Source of the DNA: Pseudoalteromonas distincta
Lineage (GTDB): Bacteria > Pseudomonadota > Gammaproteobacteria > Enterobacterales > Alteromonadaceae
Reading direction: 5' to 3'
NCBI RefSeq assembly: GCF_000814675.1
Contig: NZ_JWIG01000001.1
Location: 570,471-634,470, forward strand
DNA: 64,000 bases
Shown here: positions 58,209 to 64,000 of the stretch, one piece after another
How the letters are laid out: each line of letters begins with the position of its first letter
How positions within the stretch are numbered: the first letter of the stretch is position 1
Program-made: the position numbers and the translations under genes
Notes under the pieces: model-generated
Databases searched by the model: none
What the model saw: only the letters and a program-made list of their open reading frames with translations
Told to the model about the DNA's origin: nothing

Positions 58209-58889
58209 CTAAGCAGTGTGTTTTAAATTAGTATTTAAGTTCGCCTTTAAGCGAGCCAACTCAGCATCAATTTTTTCATTTTTAACTAACGACTCAATTT
58301 GGGCACTGGTAGAGCTTGCTGTATCAGTCAGCTCATAAGCCTCTACTTGAGCTTCAATACCTTCAACACGCTGCTCTATTTGCTCAAAACGAGACAACGC
58401 ATGAGCTACTTTATCGCTTTGTAGTTGCGTACTGATTCGCCCTCTAGCAATAGCAACATTATGGCGTTGCATTAACTGAGCTTGCTTAGTTTTAGCCATA
58501 GCCATTTTTTGCTGCAAGCGTTCACAATCAGACTTAATTTTTGCAATAGACTCTTGCAATGTTTCTAGTTGAGTTTGCTTATTTTCAATGCTTTCGTTAA
58601 CGCGTTGCTTCTCAAGTAAAGCTGATTTAGCAAGGTCATCACTGCCCTTCTCAACCGCACGTTCTGCTTTCATTTGCCAAGCTGCTAATTCTGTTTTTTT
58701 AGTATCAATTTGGCGATTAATTACTTTCTCTTCACACAATAAAGCGGCTGCTGTACTACGGCACTCATTCAATGCATCTTGCATCTCGGTAAGCATTAGG
58801 TTTAAAAGTTTTTCTGGATCTTCTGCTTTATCAAGCATGGCGACAATGTTTGATTGAATTACATCATTTACGCGGTTAAATATTCCCAT
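58209..58889 (-). CDS. pspA: Phage shock protein A (PspA/IM30, ESCRT-III family)
   Basis: Coiled-coil protein that stabilises the inner membrane under stress and in enterobacteria inhibits PspF. 226 aa from ATG 58889 (MGIFNRVNDVIQSN), with AGGAG seven bases upstream; EDPEKLLNLMLTEMQD is the family signature. An in-frame start at 58973 would cross the sigma-54 promoter and is rejected. No pspF gene lies in the window. Confidence 0.95.
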   Translation of the reverse strand: MGIFNRVNDVIQSNIVAMLDKAEDPEKLLNLMLTEMQDALNECRSTAAALLCEEKVINRQIDTKKTELAAWQMKAERAVEKGSDDLAKSALLEKQRVNESIENKQTQLETLQESIAKIKSDCERLQQKMAMAKTKQAQLMQRHNVAIARGRISTQLQSDKVAHALSRFEQIEQRVEGIEAQVEAYELTDTASSTSAQIESLVKNEKIDAELARLKANLNTNLKHTA

Positions 58890-58932
58890 GGTATTCTCCT
58901 GTTGATTTTTAATTAATTTCAACAAGAAGATT

Positions 58933-58949
58933 CCAAGAGTTGTGCCAAG
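58933..58949 (-). promoter_or_regulatory. Sigma-54 (-24/-12) promoter of pspA
   Basis: On the minus strand TTGGCAC-N5-TTGGA (58949 to 58933) matches the RpoN consensus TGGCAC-N5-TTGCW with one deviation at -12 (GG for GC). It lies ~44 bases before the pspA ATG, as expected for PspF-driven psp promoters. PspF sites upstream (58955-59080) were not resolved. Confidence 0.72.
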
Positions 58950-59086
58950 TCCATCAAAAACAAAATAAAGCATTTAAAATCATAATGGTAAATAACAAAC
59001 ACTCTAAATTTTAGTGACTTTAAGCTGAACAACATAGAGTGGAATTGGCCAATAAATTATGATTTTGACTAATTTTTAGGATCAAA

Positions 59087-59108
59087 AAAGCCACTCGAAA
59101 GTGGCTTA
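59087..59108 (-). terminator. Intrinsic terminator downstream of dusA
   Basis: On the minus strand AAGCCACT, loop TTCG, AGTGGCTT followed by TTTT. It ends the dusA transcript before the psp promoter region. Confidence 0.85.
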
Positions 59109-59133
59109 AATTTAGAATTTTTAAAGCTTAGTT

Positions 59134-60108
59134 TTATTCTGGTACAAAGCTTAATGCTTTATCCATTACCGATAAATCAGCTTGCTTACCGTGACCACTT
59201 TCAGAAAGGTGGCGTCTAAAACCTCGCGCACCAGGCTGCCCCTGAAAAATACCGAGCATGTGACGTGCAATATGCCAAAAATTAGCACCCAAACGCATTT
59301 CCTCTTCAATGTAGTCATACATTGAACGCACTACGTCGTGGCGTGACTGCGTGTTTGCAGCATCACCATAAATTTTCTCATCAACGTCATTGAGCATAAA
59401 TGGGTTGCTGTAAGCCTCACGCCCAATCATTACGCCATCAATATGTTGCAAATGTTCTAGGCTCTGCTCAATTGTTTTAACACCGCCATTTAGGCTTAAG
59501 TCTAGCTGCGGATAATCTTTTTTAAGTTGATAAACACGTGGATAATCAAGCGGTGGAACTTCACGATTTTCTTTTGGACTTAAACCATTAAGCCATGCTT
59601 TACGAGCATGAATAATAAAATCATCACACCCTACTTTATGCGACGCTTCAATAAGCGCACATAAAAACTCATACGAATCTTGCTCATCAATACCAATACG
59701 CGTTTTAACGGTAACAGGAATGCTTACTTCGTTTTTCATTGCTGCAACACACTCAGCAACTAATTGAGGCTCAGCCATTAAACATGCGCCAAATCGACCA
59801 TTTTGAACTCTGTCTGACGGACAACCTACATTTAAATTTATTTCGTCATAGCCACGCTCACCTGCGAGCTTTGCACATTGCGCAAGCGCTTTAGGATCAG
59901 AGCCACCAAGTTGCAGTGCAACTGGGCCTTCGTGTTTATTAAAATGTAAGTAGTCGCCGCGACCAAATAAAATAGCCCCTGTGGTTATCATTTCAGTATA
60001 AAGCACAGTATGTTTAGTCATTTTGCGATGAAAAGTACGACAATGGCGATCAGTCCAATCAAGCATTGGGGCCACAGAAAAGCGTCTATCCAAAGTACAT
60101 TTATTCAA
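59134..60108 (-). CDS. dusA: tRNA-dihydrouridine(20/20a) synthase DusA
   Basis: FMN/NADPH enzyme reducing U20/U20a in tRNA D-loops. [15 protein letters not shown] is the DusA-specific start; the catalytic Cys is in NVGCPSDRV (~residue 95), and [12 protein letters not shown] binds FMN. No ATG is available before the core: TTG 60108 has TGAGG six bases upstream and is preferred; GTG 60141 would add 11 residues without a ribosome site. Confidence 0.93.
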   Translation of the reverse strand: MNKCTLDRRFSVAPMLDWTDRHCRTFHRKMTKHTVLYTEMITTGAILFGRGDYLHFNKHEGPVALQLGGSDPKALAQCAKLAGERGYDEINLNVGCPSDRVQNGRFGACLMAEPQLVAECVAAMKNEVSIPVTVKTRIGIDEQDSYEFLCALIEASHKVGCDDFIIHARKAWLNGLSPKENREVPPLDYPRVYQLKKDYPQLDLSLNGGVKTIEQSLEHLQHIDGVMIGREAYSNPFMLNDVDEKIYGDAANTQSRHDVVRSMYDYIEEEMRLGANFWHIARHMLGIFQGQPGARGFRRHLSESGHGKQADLSVMDKALSFVPE

Positions 60109-60189
60109 AGCAAACCTCAGGGTATTAAAGTTATTAAGCACAGCTTAAAAGGCGCTGCATTTTACACAAAAGCCTAGCGAGCATCAATG

Positions 60190-60810
60190 TTAAGAGAAAA
60201 CCTGCAAGCCAAAATAATGGGCTATGCCATTTAAAATATTGGTAACCGCAACCGAGCTTAAAATAAGCCCCATAATTCTACTTATTATACTTGCACCACT
60301 GTCACCAATTAATTTATGTACATGCGTTGCAAGCAGTAACAAAACCAGTACAACAGCCAATACAGCAAGCATCATCGAAGACGTTAGTAACTGCTCAACC
60401 CAAGTATATTCTTCATTACGAGTCATTAATACGGCGCCTAACATAGCGCCAGGGCTCGCGATAGAGGGAATCGCAAGCGGAAAAATAGCGGTTTCAGTGC
60501 TGTCGCGTACACTTTTAATTTCGGCTTCTGGTTTACTTTCACCAAATATCATTGAGAGCGCGAAAATAAGTAATATGATACCGCCGGCTATTTGAAAAGC
60601 CGAAAGCGGAATTTCAATTGCGTTAAGTAATTGCTCACCTGCAAGTACAAAAAATAAGAGCACTAATGCAGATACGCCTACCGCTTTATATATAACTTTA
60701 CGTTTAAATCTCTCATCATCACCACGTGTGACTGCAATAAATACAGGTACAGTACCAATGGGGTCAATAACCGCAAAAAAGAAAATAAATATAGCTAATA
60801 GTTCGTGCAT
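60190..60810 (-). CDS. MarC family membrane protein (NAAT family)
   Basis: 206 aa with six membrane segments; IDPIGTVPVFIAVT and SPGAMLGAVLM are MarC/YhgN family motifs. Not involved in multiple antibiotic resistance despite the name; function unknown. ATG 60810 starts at MHELLAIF; longer in-frame extensions would run into the divergent zur gene. AGGA lies about ten bases upstream. Confidence 0.88.
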   Translation of the reverse strand: MHELLAIFIFFFAVIDPIGTVPVFIAVTRGDDERFKRKVIYKAVGVSALVLLFFVLAGEQLLNAIEIPLSAFQIAGGIILLIFALSMIFGESKPEAEIKSVRDSTETAIFPLAIPSIASPGAMLGAVLMTRNEEYTWVEQLLTSSMMLAVLAVVLVLLLLATHVHKLIGDSGASIISRIMGLILSSVAVTNILNGIAHYFGLQVFS

Positions 60811-60902
60811 TACTGGGTTTCCTAGGTAAAAAGCGCTTAATAAAAACGCTGCAACTACAACACAGTATGTTAGTATATCACGGTAGCATAAGGATAAGAG
60901 TA

Positions 60903-61343
60903 ATGATGAATATAGAATCACTCGTAAGTAAAGCAAAACAAGTTTGTGACAACCGTGGCGCGCGTTTTACGCCTATCCGCGAGAAAGTATTTCGCCTATT
61001 AGCCAGCGCACAAGGTGGTGTTGGTGCATACGATTTGCTTGAGCAATTAAAAATAACTGAAACGGGTGCTAAACCTGCAACTATTTATCGTGCATTAGAC
61101 TTTTTAGCTGAGCTAGGTTTTATTCATAAAATTGAAAGCACAAATGCATTTATGCTGTGTCATCATTTTGATCATATACACCCAGTACAATTGTTAATTT
61201 GCGATACCTGTGGTTTTGTCAAAGAATTACACTCGAGTGTAATTTCGCATGAGCTAAATAATTTAGCTGCCGAAGGTGGGTTTGTTGTATCAGGGCAGAC
61301 AATAGAAGCACATGGTAAATGTGAATCTTGCAGAGCATCATAA
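60903..61343 (+). CDS. zur: Zinc uptake regulator Zur (Fur family)
   Basis: Zn-responsive repressor of zinc uptake genes. ~146 aa from ATG 60903. DNA-binding part: ARFTPIREKVFRLL, ATIYRALDFLAELGFIHKIES; the latter, with AYDLLEQL, favours Zur over Fur. Metal sites: CHHFDHIH, CDTCG and C-terminal CESC. AAGGAT lies upstream. The znu genes are not in the window. Confidence 0.9.
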   Translation: MMNIESLVSKAKQVCDNRGARFTPIREKVFRLLASAQGGVGAYDLLEQLKITETGAKPATIYRALDFLAELGFIHKIESTNAFMLCHHFDHIHPVQLLICDTCGFVKELHSSVISHELNNLAAEGGFVVSGQTIEAHGKCESCRAS

Positions 61344-61418
61344 TCCTTCAAAGTTATCCTTAGTGACTATACTCAAACTATATAGTCATTTCACAGAACA
61401 AATTTAAGAGTAGCCACT

Positions 61419-61886
61419 ATGAATGTAGAATTCATCAATCCCTTTTTATCCTCTTTAATTAATGTTTTGAGCACTATGGCTCAAACTCAATTGAAGCCAG
61501 GTAAACCTCGCATTAAAACTGATGAGATAGCCTGTGGTGATGTATCAGGTTTGATTGGGATGGTTGGCCCGCAAACGCGAGGATCATTTTCAATTACATT
61601 CGACGAAGAATTAGCACTCACCATCATGGAGCGTATGCTTGGCGAACGCCCTGATGCTATAGATGAAGAAGTTACCGATATGGTTGGCGAAATAACCAAC
61701 ATGGTGACCGGTGGTGCTAAAAATTTACTTGGCGAGAAAGGCTTCGACTTTGATATGGCAACGCCTATTGTGGTATCGGGTAAGGGTCATACAATTACTC
61801 ACAAAAGCCAAGGTAAAAAAATCATCATGCCATTTAGCTGTGATGCTGGTAATGCAAACATTGAAGTTAGTTTCGATAAATTATGA
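61419..61886 (+). CDS. cheX: Chemotaxis protein CheX
   Basis: CheC/CheX/FliY-type phosphatase acting on CheY-P, a cytoplasmic homodimer in known members. 155 aa; the catalytic E-x3-N pattern appears as [13 protein letters not shown] (~residues 91-103). No other chemotaxis gene is adjacent. Overlaps yjbQ by ATGA. Confidence 0.88.
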   Translation: MNVEFINPFLSSLINVLSTMAQTQLKPGKPRIKTDEIACGDVSGLIGMVGPQTRGSFSITFDEELALTIMERMLGERPDAIDEEVTDMVGEITNMVTGGAKNLLGEKGFDFDMATPIVVSGKGHTITHKSQGKKIIMPFSCDAGNANIEVSFDKL

Positions 61887-62311
61887 GTTGGCAGCAAAAA
61901 CAAATTACATTAAAGCCTCGCCCGCGAGGTTTTCATATAATAGATGACGAAATATTGTCTCAGCTTCCAGAACTGGCGAGTTACAAAATAGGCTTGTTGC
62001 ACTTATTTATTCAGCATACCTCAGCGAGCCTTACAATAAACGAAAATGCAGACCCCACTGTTCGTATGGACATGGAGAGCCATTTCAATAAATTCGTTCC
62101 TGAGCGTCAACCTTATTATCGCCACGATTATGAAGGTGACGACGACATGCCTGCACACATAAAAACCAGCACGTTAGGCTGCCAGTTAAATATTCCTATT
62201 TCAAATGGTTATTTAGCGTTAGGTACATGGCAAGGTATTTATTTAGGTGAACATCGCGATTCTGGTGGTTCTAGACGAGTTATAGCAACTATTCAGGGGG
62301 AGCTATTCTAA
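61883..62311 (+). CDS. yjbQ: YjbQ family protein (UPF0047)
   Basis: 142 aa. Members show weak secondary thiamine-phosphate synthase activity in E. coli; the physiological role is uncertain. Conserved [24 protein letters not shown] segment and [13 protein letters not shown] are present with the clustered His residues of the putative active site. Translationally coupled to cheX. Confidence 0.9.
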   Translation: MSWQQKQITLKPRPRGFHIIDDEILSQLPELASYKIGLLHLFIQHTSASLTINENADPTVRMDMESHFNKFVPERQPYYRHDYEGDDDMPAHIKTSTLGCQLNIPISNGYLALGTWQGIYLGEHRDSGGSRRVIATIQGELF

Positions 62312-62542
62312 TAAAAGCTCTCGGTTTCAAAGTATTGACTCTTTACCTCACTCATACCTCATAACTTCAAAGTACAACACCTTTATTGTAGGCGTATAGC
62401 TCGCGCGAGAAACCATAGCTTCTAACAACCAAAACTTTAATGCTGAATATTGCACAAAGAATAAAGTAGATAAGAGAGATTTTAAATTATAATTTTATTT
62501 ATGATTTTTAATACAGAGAATTTTGAAAGGATATAAAAATAT

Positions 62543-62618
62543 TGGAGCGGTACACGAGGCTCGAACTCGTGACCTCGACCTTGGCAAGGTCGCGCTCTAC
62601 CAACTGAGCTAGTACCGC
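62543..62618 (-). tRNA. tRNA-Gly (GCC), copy 3 of the operon
   Basis: 76 nt including encoded CCA. Cloverleaf on the minus strand: acceptor GCGGTAC/GTACCGC, D arm GCTC...GAGC, anticodon arm CGACC-TTGCCAA-GGTCG (anticodon GCC), T arm with GTTCGAGCC. Identical to the next two copies. Confidence 0.98.
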
Positions 62619-62661
62619 ATTATATTTTCATTCAACACTGCAATTTCTTTTGGTTAGAAAT

Positions 62662-62737
62662 TGGAGCGGTACACGAGGCTCGAACTCGTGACCTCGACCT
62701 TGGCAAGGTCGCGCTCTACCAACTGAGCTAGTACCGC
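62662..62737 (-). tRNA. tRNA-Gly (GCC), copy 2 of the operon
   Basis: Same 76-nt sequence as its neighbours, anticodon GCC, CCA encoded. Period between copies is exactly 119 bases; the 43-base spacers are nearly identical (one base difference seen), so recent tandem duplication or gene conversion is likely. Confidence 0.98.
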
Positions 62738-62780
62738 ATTATATTTTCATTCAACACTACAATTTCTTTTGGTTAGAAAT

Positions 62781-62856
62781 TGGAGCGGTACACGAGGCTC
62801 GAACTCGTGACCTCGACCTTGGCAAGGTCGCGCTCTACCAACTGAGCTAGTACCGC
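62781..62856 (-). tRNA. tRNA-Gly (GCC), copy 1 of the operon (promoter-proximal full copy)
   Basis: Same 76-nt sequence, anticodon GCC, CCA encoded. First intact tRNA after the promoter at 63080-63107; two truncated tRNA-like copies lie between it and that promoter. Confidence 0.98.
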
Positions 62857-62884
62857 ATTTTTTATTTCTTCAGTTATTTTACGT

Positions 62885-62934
62885 TGGTGCGCGACAGGTC
62901 GCGTTCAACATTCTAGCAACTGAGCTAGTACCGC
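62885..62934 (-). pseudogene. Truncated tRNA-Gly-like copy A
   Basis: On the minus strand begins with the first 18 bases of tRNA-Gly (GCGGTACTAGCTCAGTTG), then one substitution, a foreign stretch (ATGTTGAAC), a short hairpin GCGACCTGTCGC and CACCA. The anticodon loop, T arm and 3' acceptor strand are missing, so it cannot be a working tRNA. Confidence 0.7.
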
Positions 62935-62961
62935 ATTTTCACTTCTTCAGTTATTTTACGT

Positions 62962-63009
62962 TGGTGCGACAGGTCGCGTTCAACATTCTAGCAACTGAGC
63001 TAGTACCGC
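62962..63009 (-). pseudogene. Truncated tRNA-Gly-like copy B
   Basis: Same structure as copy A with a two-base deletion in the hairpin region; the two units repeat at ~75 bases together with a shared flank (TTCTTCAGTTATTTTACG on the plus strand). Promoter-proximal in the tRNA transcript. Confidence 0.7.
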
Positions 63010-63079
63010 ATTTATTGATGGTAATTCAATCACTCAAACACACTAACCCCGCGTGGGTTATCGTCTTGAGCGGGGCAGG

Positions 63080-63107
63080 ATTCTACAATAATCCGATGTG
63101 TTTGCAA
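63080..63107 (-). promoter_or_regulatory. Predicted promoter of the tRNA-Gly operon
   Basis: On the minus strand TTGCAA, 16-base spacer, TAGAAT, followed by a GC-rich discriminator (CCTGCCCCGC), typical of stable-RNA promoters under stringent control. The transcript would pass truncated copies B and A before the three tRNAs. The -10 lies just past the orn stop codon. Confidence 0.65.
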
Positions 63108-63114
63108 GTGTTTT

Positions 63115-63660
63115 TTACAAATTAAAGAAATTTTCTCTATAGACTTTTAATTCCATAATCGAATCTTTAATGTCATCCAAAGCAAGGTGCGAACCTTTTT
63201 TGTTCACTTTTGCAAGCACTTCAGGTTTCCAACGACGTGCTAATTCTTTAATAGTACTCACGTCAAGATTGCGGTAATGAAAAAAATCTTCAAGTTCACG
63301 CATGTATTTATTCATAAAGCGGCGGTCTTGCCCAATTGAATTACCACACATTGGTGATACACCTGCAGGCACCCACTGTTTTAAAAAATCTAACGTTTGT
63401 GCCACGGCATACTCTTCATCGAATGTACTTGCTTTACAGCGCGCTGTTAAACCCGACTTACCATGCTGCGTAGTACACCACTCGTCCATACCATTTAGTA
63501 ATTCATCACTTTGATGAATAGCTATAGTTGGTCCTTCAGCTAATATATTCAGGTCTGCGTCAGTGACAACCGTCGCAATTTCGAGTATTTTATCGGTCTC
63601 TGGTTCGAGTCCTGTCATTTCAAGATCGAGCCAAATTAAATTTGATTTATTAATAGTCAT
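63115..63660 (-). CDS. orn: Oligoribonuclease
   Basis: 3'-5' exoribonuclease that degrades 2-5-nt RNAs and pGpG, the product of c-di-GMP phosphodiesterases such as the two EAL proteins in this window. 181 aa; DEDDh residues in [13 protein letters not shown] (Asp/Glu), the central Asp in [10 protein letters not shown] and [10 protein letters not shown] (His/Asp). Full length; divergent from rsgA, as in E. coli. Confidence 0.97.
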   Translation of the reverse strand: MTINKSNLIWLDLEMTGLEPETDKILEIATVVTDADLNILAEGPTIAIHQSDELLNGMDEWCTTQHGKSGLTARCKASTFDEEYAVAQTLDFLKQWVPAGVSPMCGNSIGQDRRFMNKYMRELEDFFHYRNLDVSTIKELARRWKPEVLAKVNKKGSHLALDDIKDSIMELKVYRENFFNL

Positions 63661-63781
63661 AATTACCTAAGCGGTGCTTTCCTTTAGATCCAACGCATTT
63701 CGATATATCATATTAGCATCAACCGTCGAGCTAAAGCTTTTTTTAGGAAAAGCGACATTTAACTAAGGTTATAGGCCTCCA

Positions 63782-64000
63782 GTGGCAAAACAGAAAAAAT
63801 TAAGTAAAGGCCAATCGCGTCAGATCAAGGCCAACCACCAAAAGCGCATTAATAGTGCAGACTCAAAACCAGCTAAAAAAGGCGCGCAAGAGTGGCAAAC
63901 CGATAATTTAGGTCAGGTCGAGAGCGCAATTGTGATCAGTCGTTTTGGCCAACACGCCGATGTCGAAACTGAAAATGGCGATGTACTTCGTTGTAATATA
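63782..64000 (+). CDS. rsgA: Ribosome small subunit-dependent GTPase RsgA (partial, 3' end outside window)
   Basis: Circularly permuted GTPase for late 30S assembly. Only the N-terminal 73 codons are present: [17 protein letters not shown] basic tail and the start of the OB fold ([26 protein letters not shown]), which match RsgA closely. GTG 63782 is the start. Divergent from orn, a conserved arrangement. Confidence 0.92.
   Translation, partial: MAKQKKLSKGQSRQIKANHQKRINSADSKPAKKGAQEWQTDNLGQVESAIVISRFGQHADVETENGDVLRCNI

Noticed and set aside
58890..58973. 28-codon N-terminal extension of PspA
   Set aside because: It crosses the sigma-54 promoter, and the family start MGIFNR at 58889 has its own AGGAG.
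60865..60881. ATGTTAGTATATCAC as a Zur box in front of zur
   Set aside because: Only the left half resembles the ATGTTATAATATAACAT consensus; symmetry is poor.
62543..63009. CRISPR-like array suggested by regular repeats
   Set aside because: The repeats are tRNA-Gly genes and truncated copies; spacers are identical, not unique, and no cas gene is present.

Overview
The window is a stretch of chromosome from a marine gammaproteobacterium of the Alteromonadales, most probably Pseudoalteromonas. The reasons are moderate-to-low GC by eye, a dcw cluster starting with mraZ, conserved blocks of enterobacterial type (rsmI / lpoA-yraN-diaA-dolP; murA-ibaG-mlaBCDEF / yrbG-kdsD-kdsC-lptCAB-rpoN-hpf-ptsN-rapZ-ptsO), a cytochrome bc1 operon next to sspAB, and ATACCAA-bounded intergenic repeats that I associate from memory with Pseudoalteromonas. 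No phage, transposase, plasmid or CRISPR locus is visible. The species assignment is inference.

Layout. 1-5642 (minus): start of the division/cell-wall cluster, mraZ-rsmH-ftsL-ftsI-murE-murF, with a five-fold 10-nt-period repeat that fits a MraZ operator in front of it. 6140-9026: a yqjD/yqjE/yqjK-like set, a YqjG-type glutathionyl-hydroquinone reductase and a pirin. 9228-15472: a GGDEF-EAL membrane signalling protein, a LysR regulator, a YihY membrane protein and an MscS channel. 15704-19160: an accessory island holding a probable graspetide (omega-ester RiPP) operon, made of a precursor with three TKT-x4-E-x-DD core repeats, an ATP-grasp macrocyclase and a membrane protein with an ADxKAG motif, followed by a separate PD-(D/E)XK-like nuclease gene. 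19333-24131: RNase P RNA, rsmI and the lpoA cluster. 24190-29346 (minus): sspAB, petABC, rpsI-rplM. 29630-33963: zapE, zapG, degQ, degS. 34047-46789: murA, the Mla phospholipid-transport genes, then LPS biogenesis/transport and the rpoN-PTSNtr group. 46921-55103: mgtE, a thioredoxin-like protein, a YgiQ radical SAM protein, a response-regulator phosphodiesterase, and SRPBCC and TIGR03899 proteins. 55137-58889 (minus): an outer-membrane protein, a DUF2333 protein, a copper chaperone and a phage-shock (pspA-pspC) operon behind a sigma-54-type promoter. 59134-64000: dusA, marC-family, zur, cheX, yjbQ, three identical tRNA-Gly genes preceded by two truncated tRNA-Gly-like copies, orn, and the start of rsgA.

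Most genes serve the envelope: peptidoglycan synthesis and division (dcw cluster, lpoA, murA), outer-membrane lipid asymmetry (Mla), LPS assembly (kds/lpt), periplasmic quality control (degQ, degS) and inner-membrane stress (psp). rpoN lies in the same window as a psp promoter that it would read. The most unusual element is the graspetide operon: its core motif does not equal any of the three classical graspetide patterns I can recall. Both window edges cut genes (murF at 1, rsgA at 64000).
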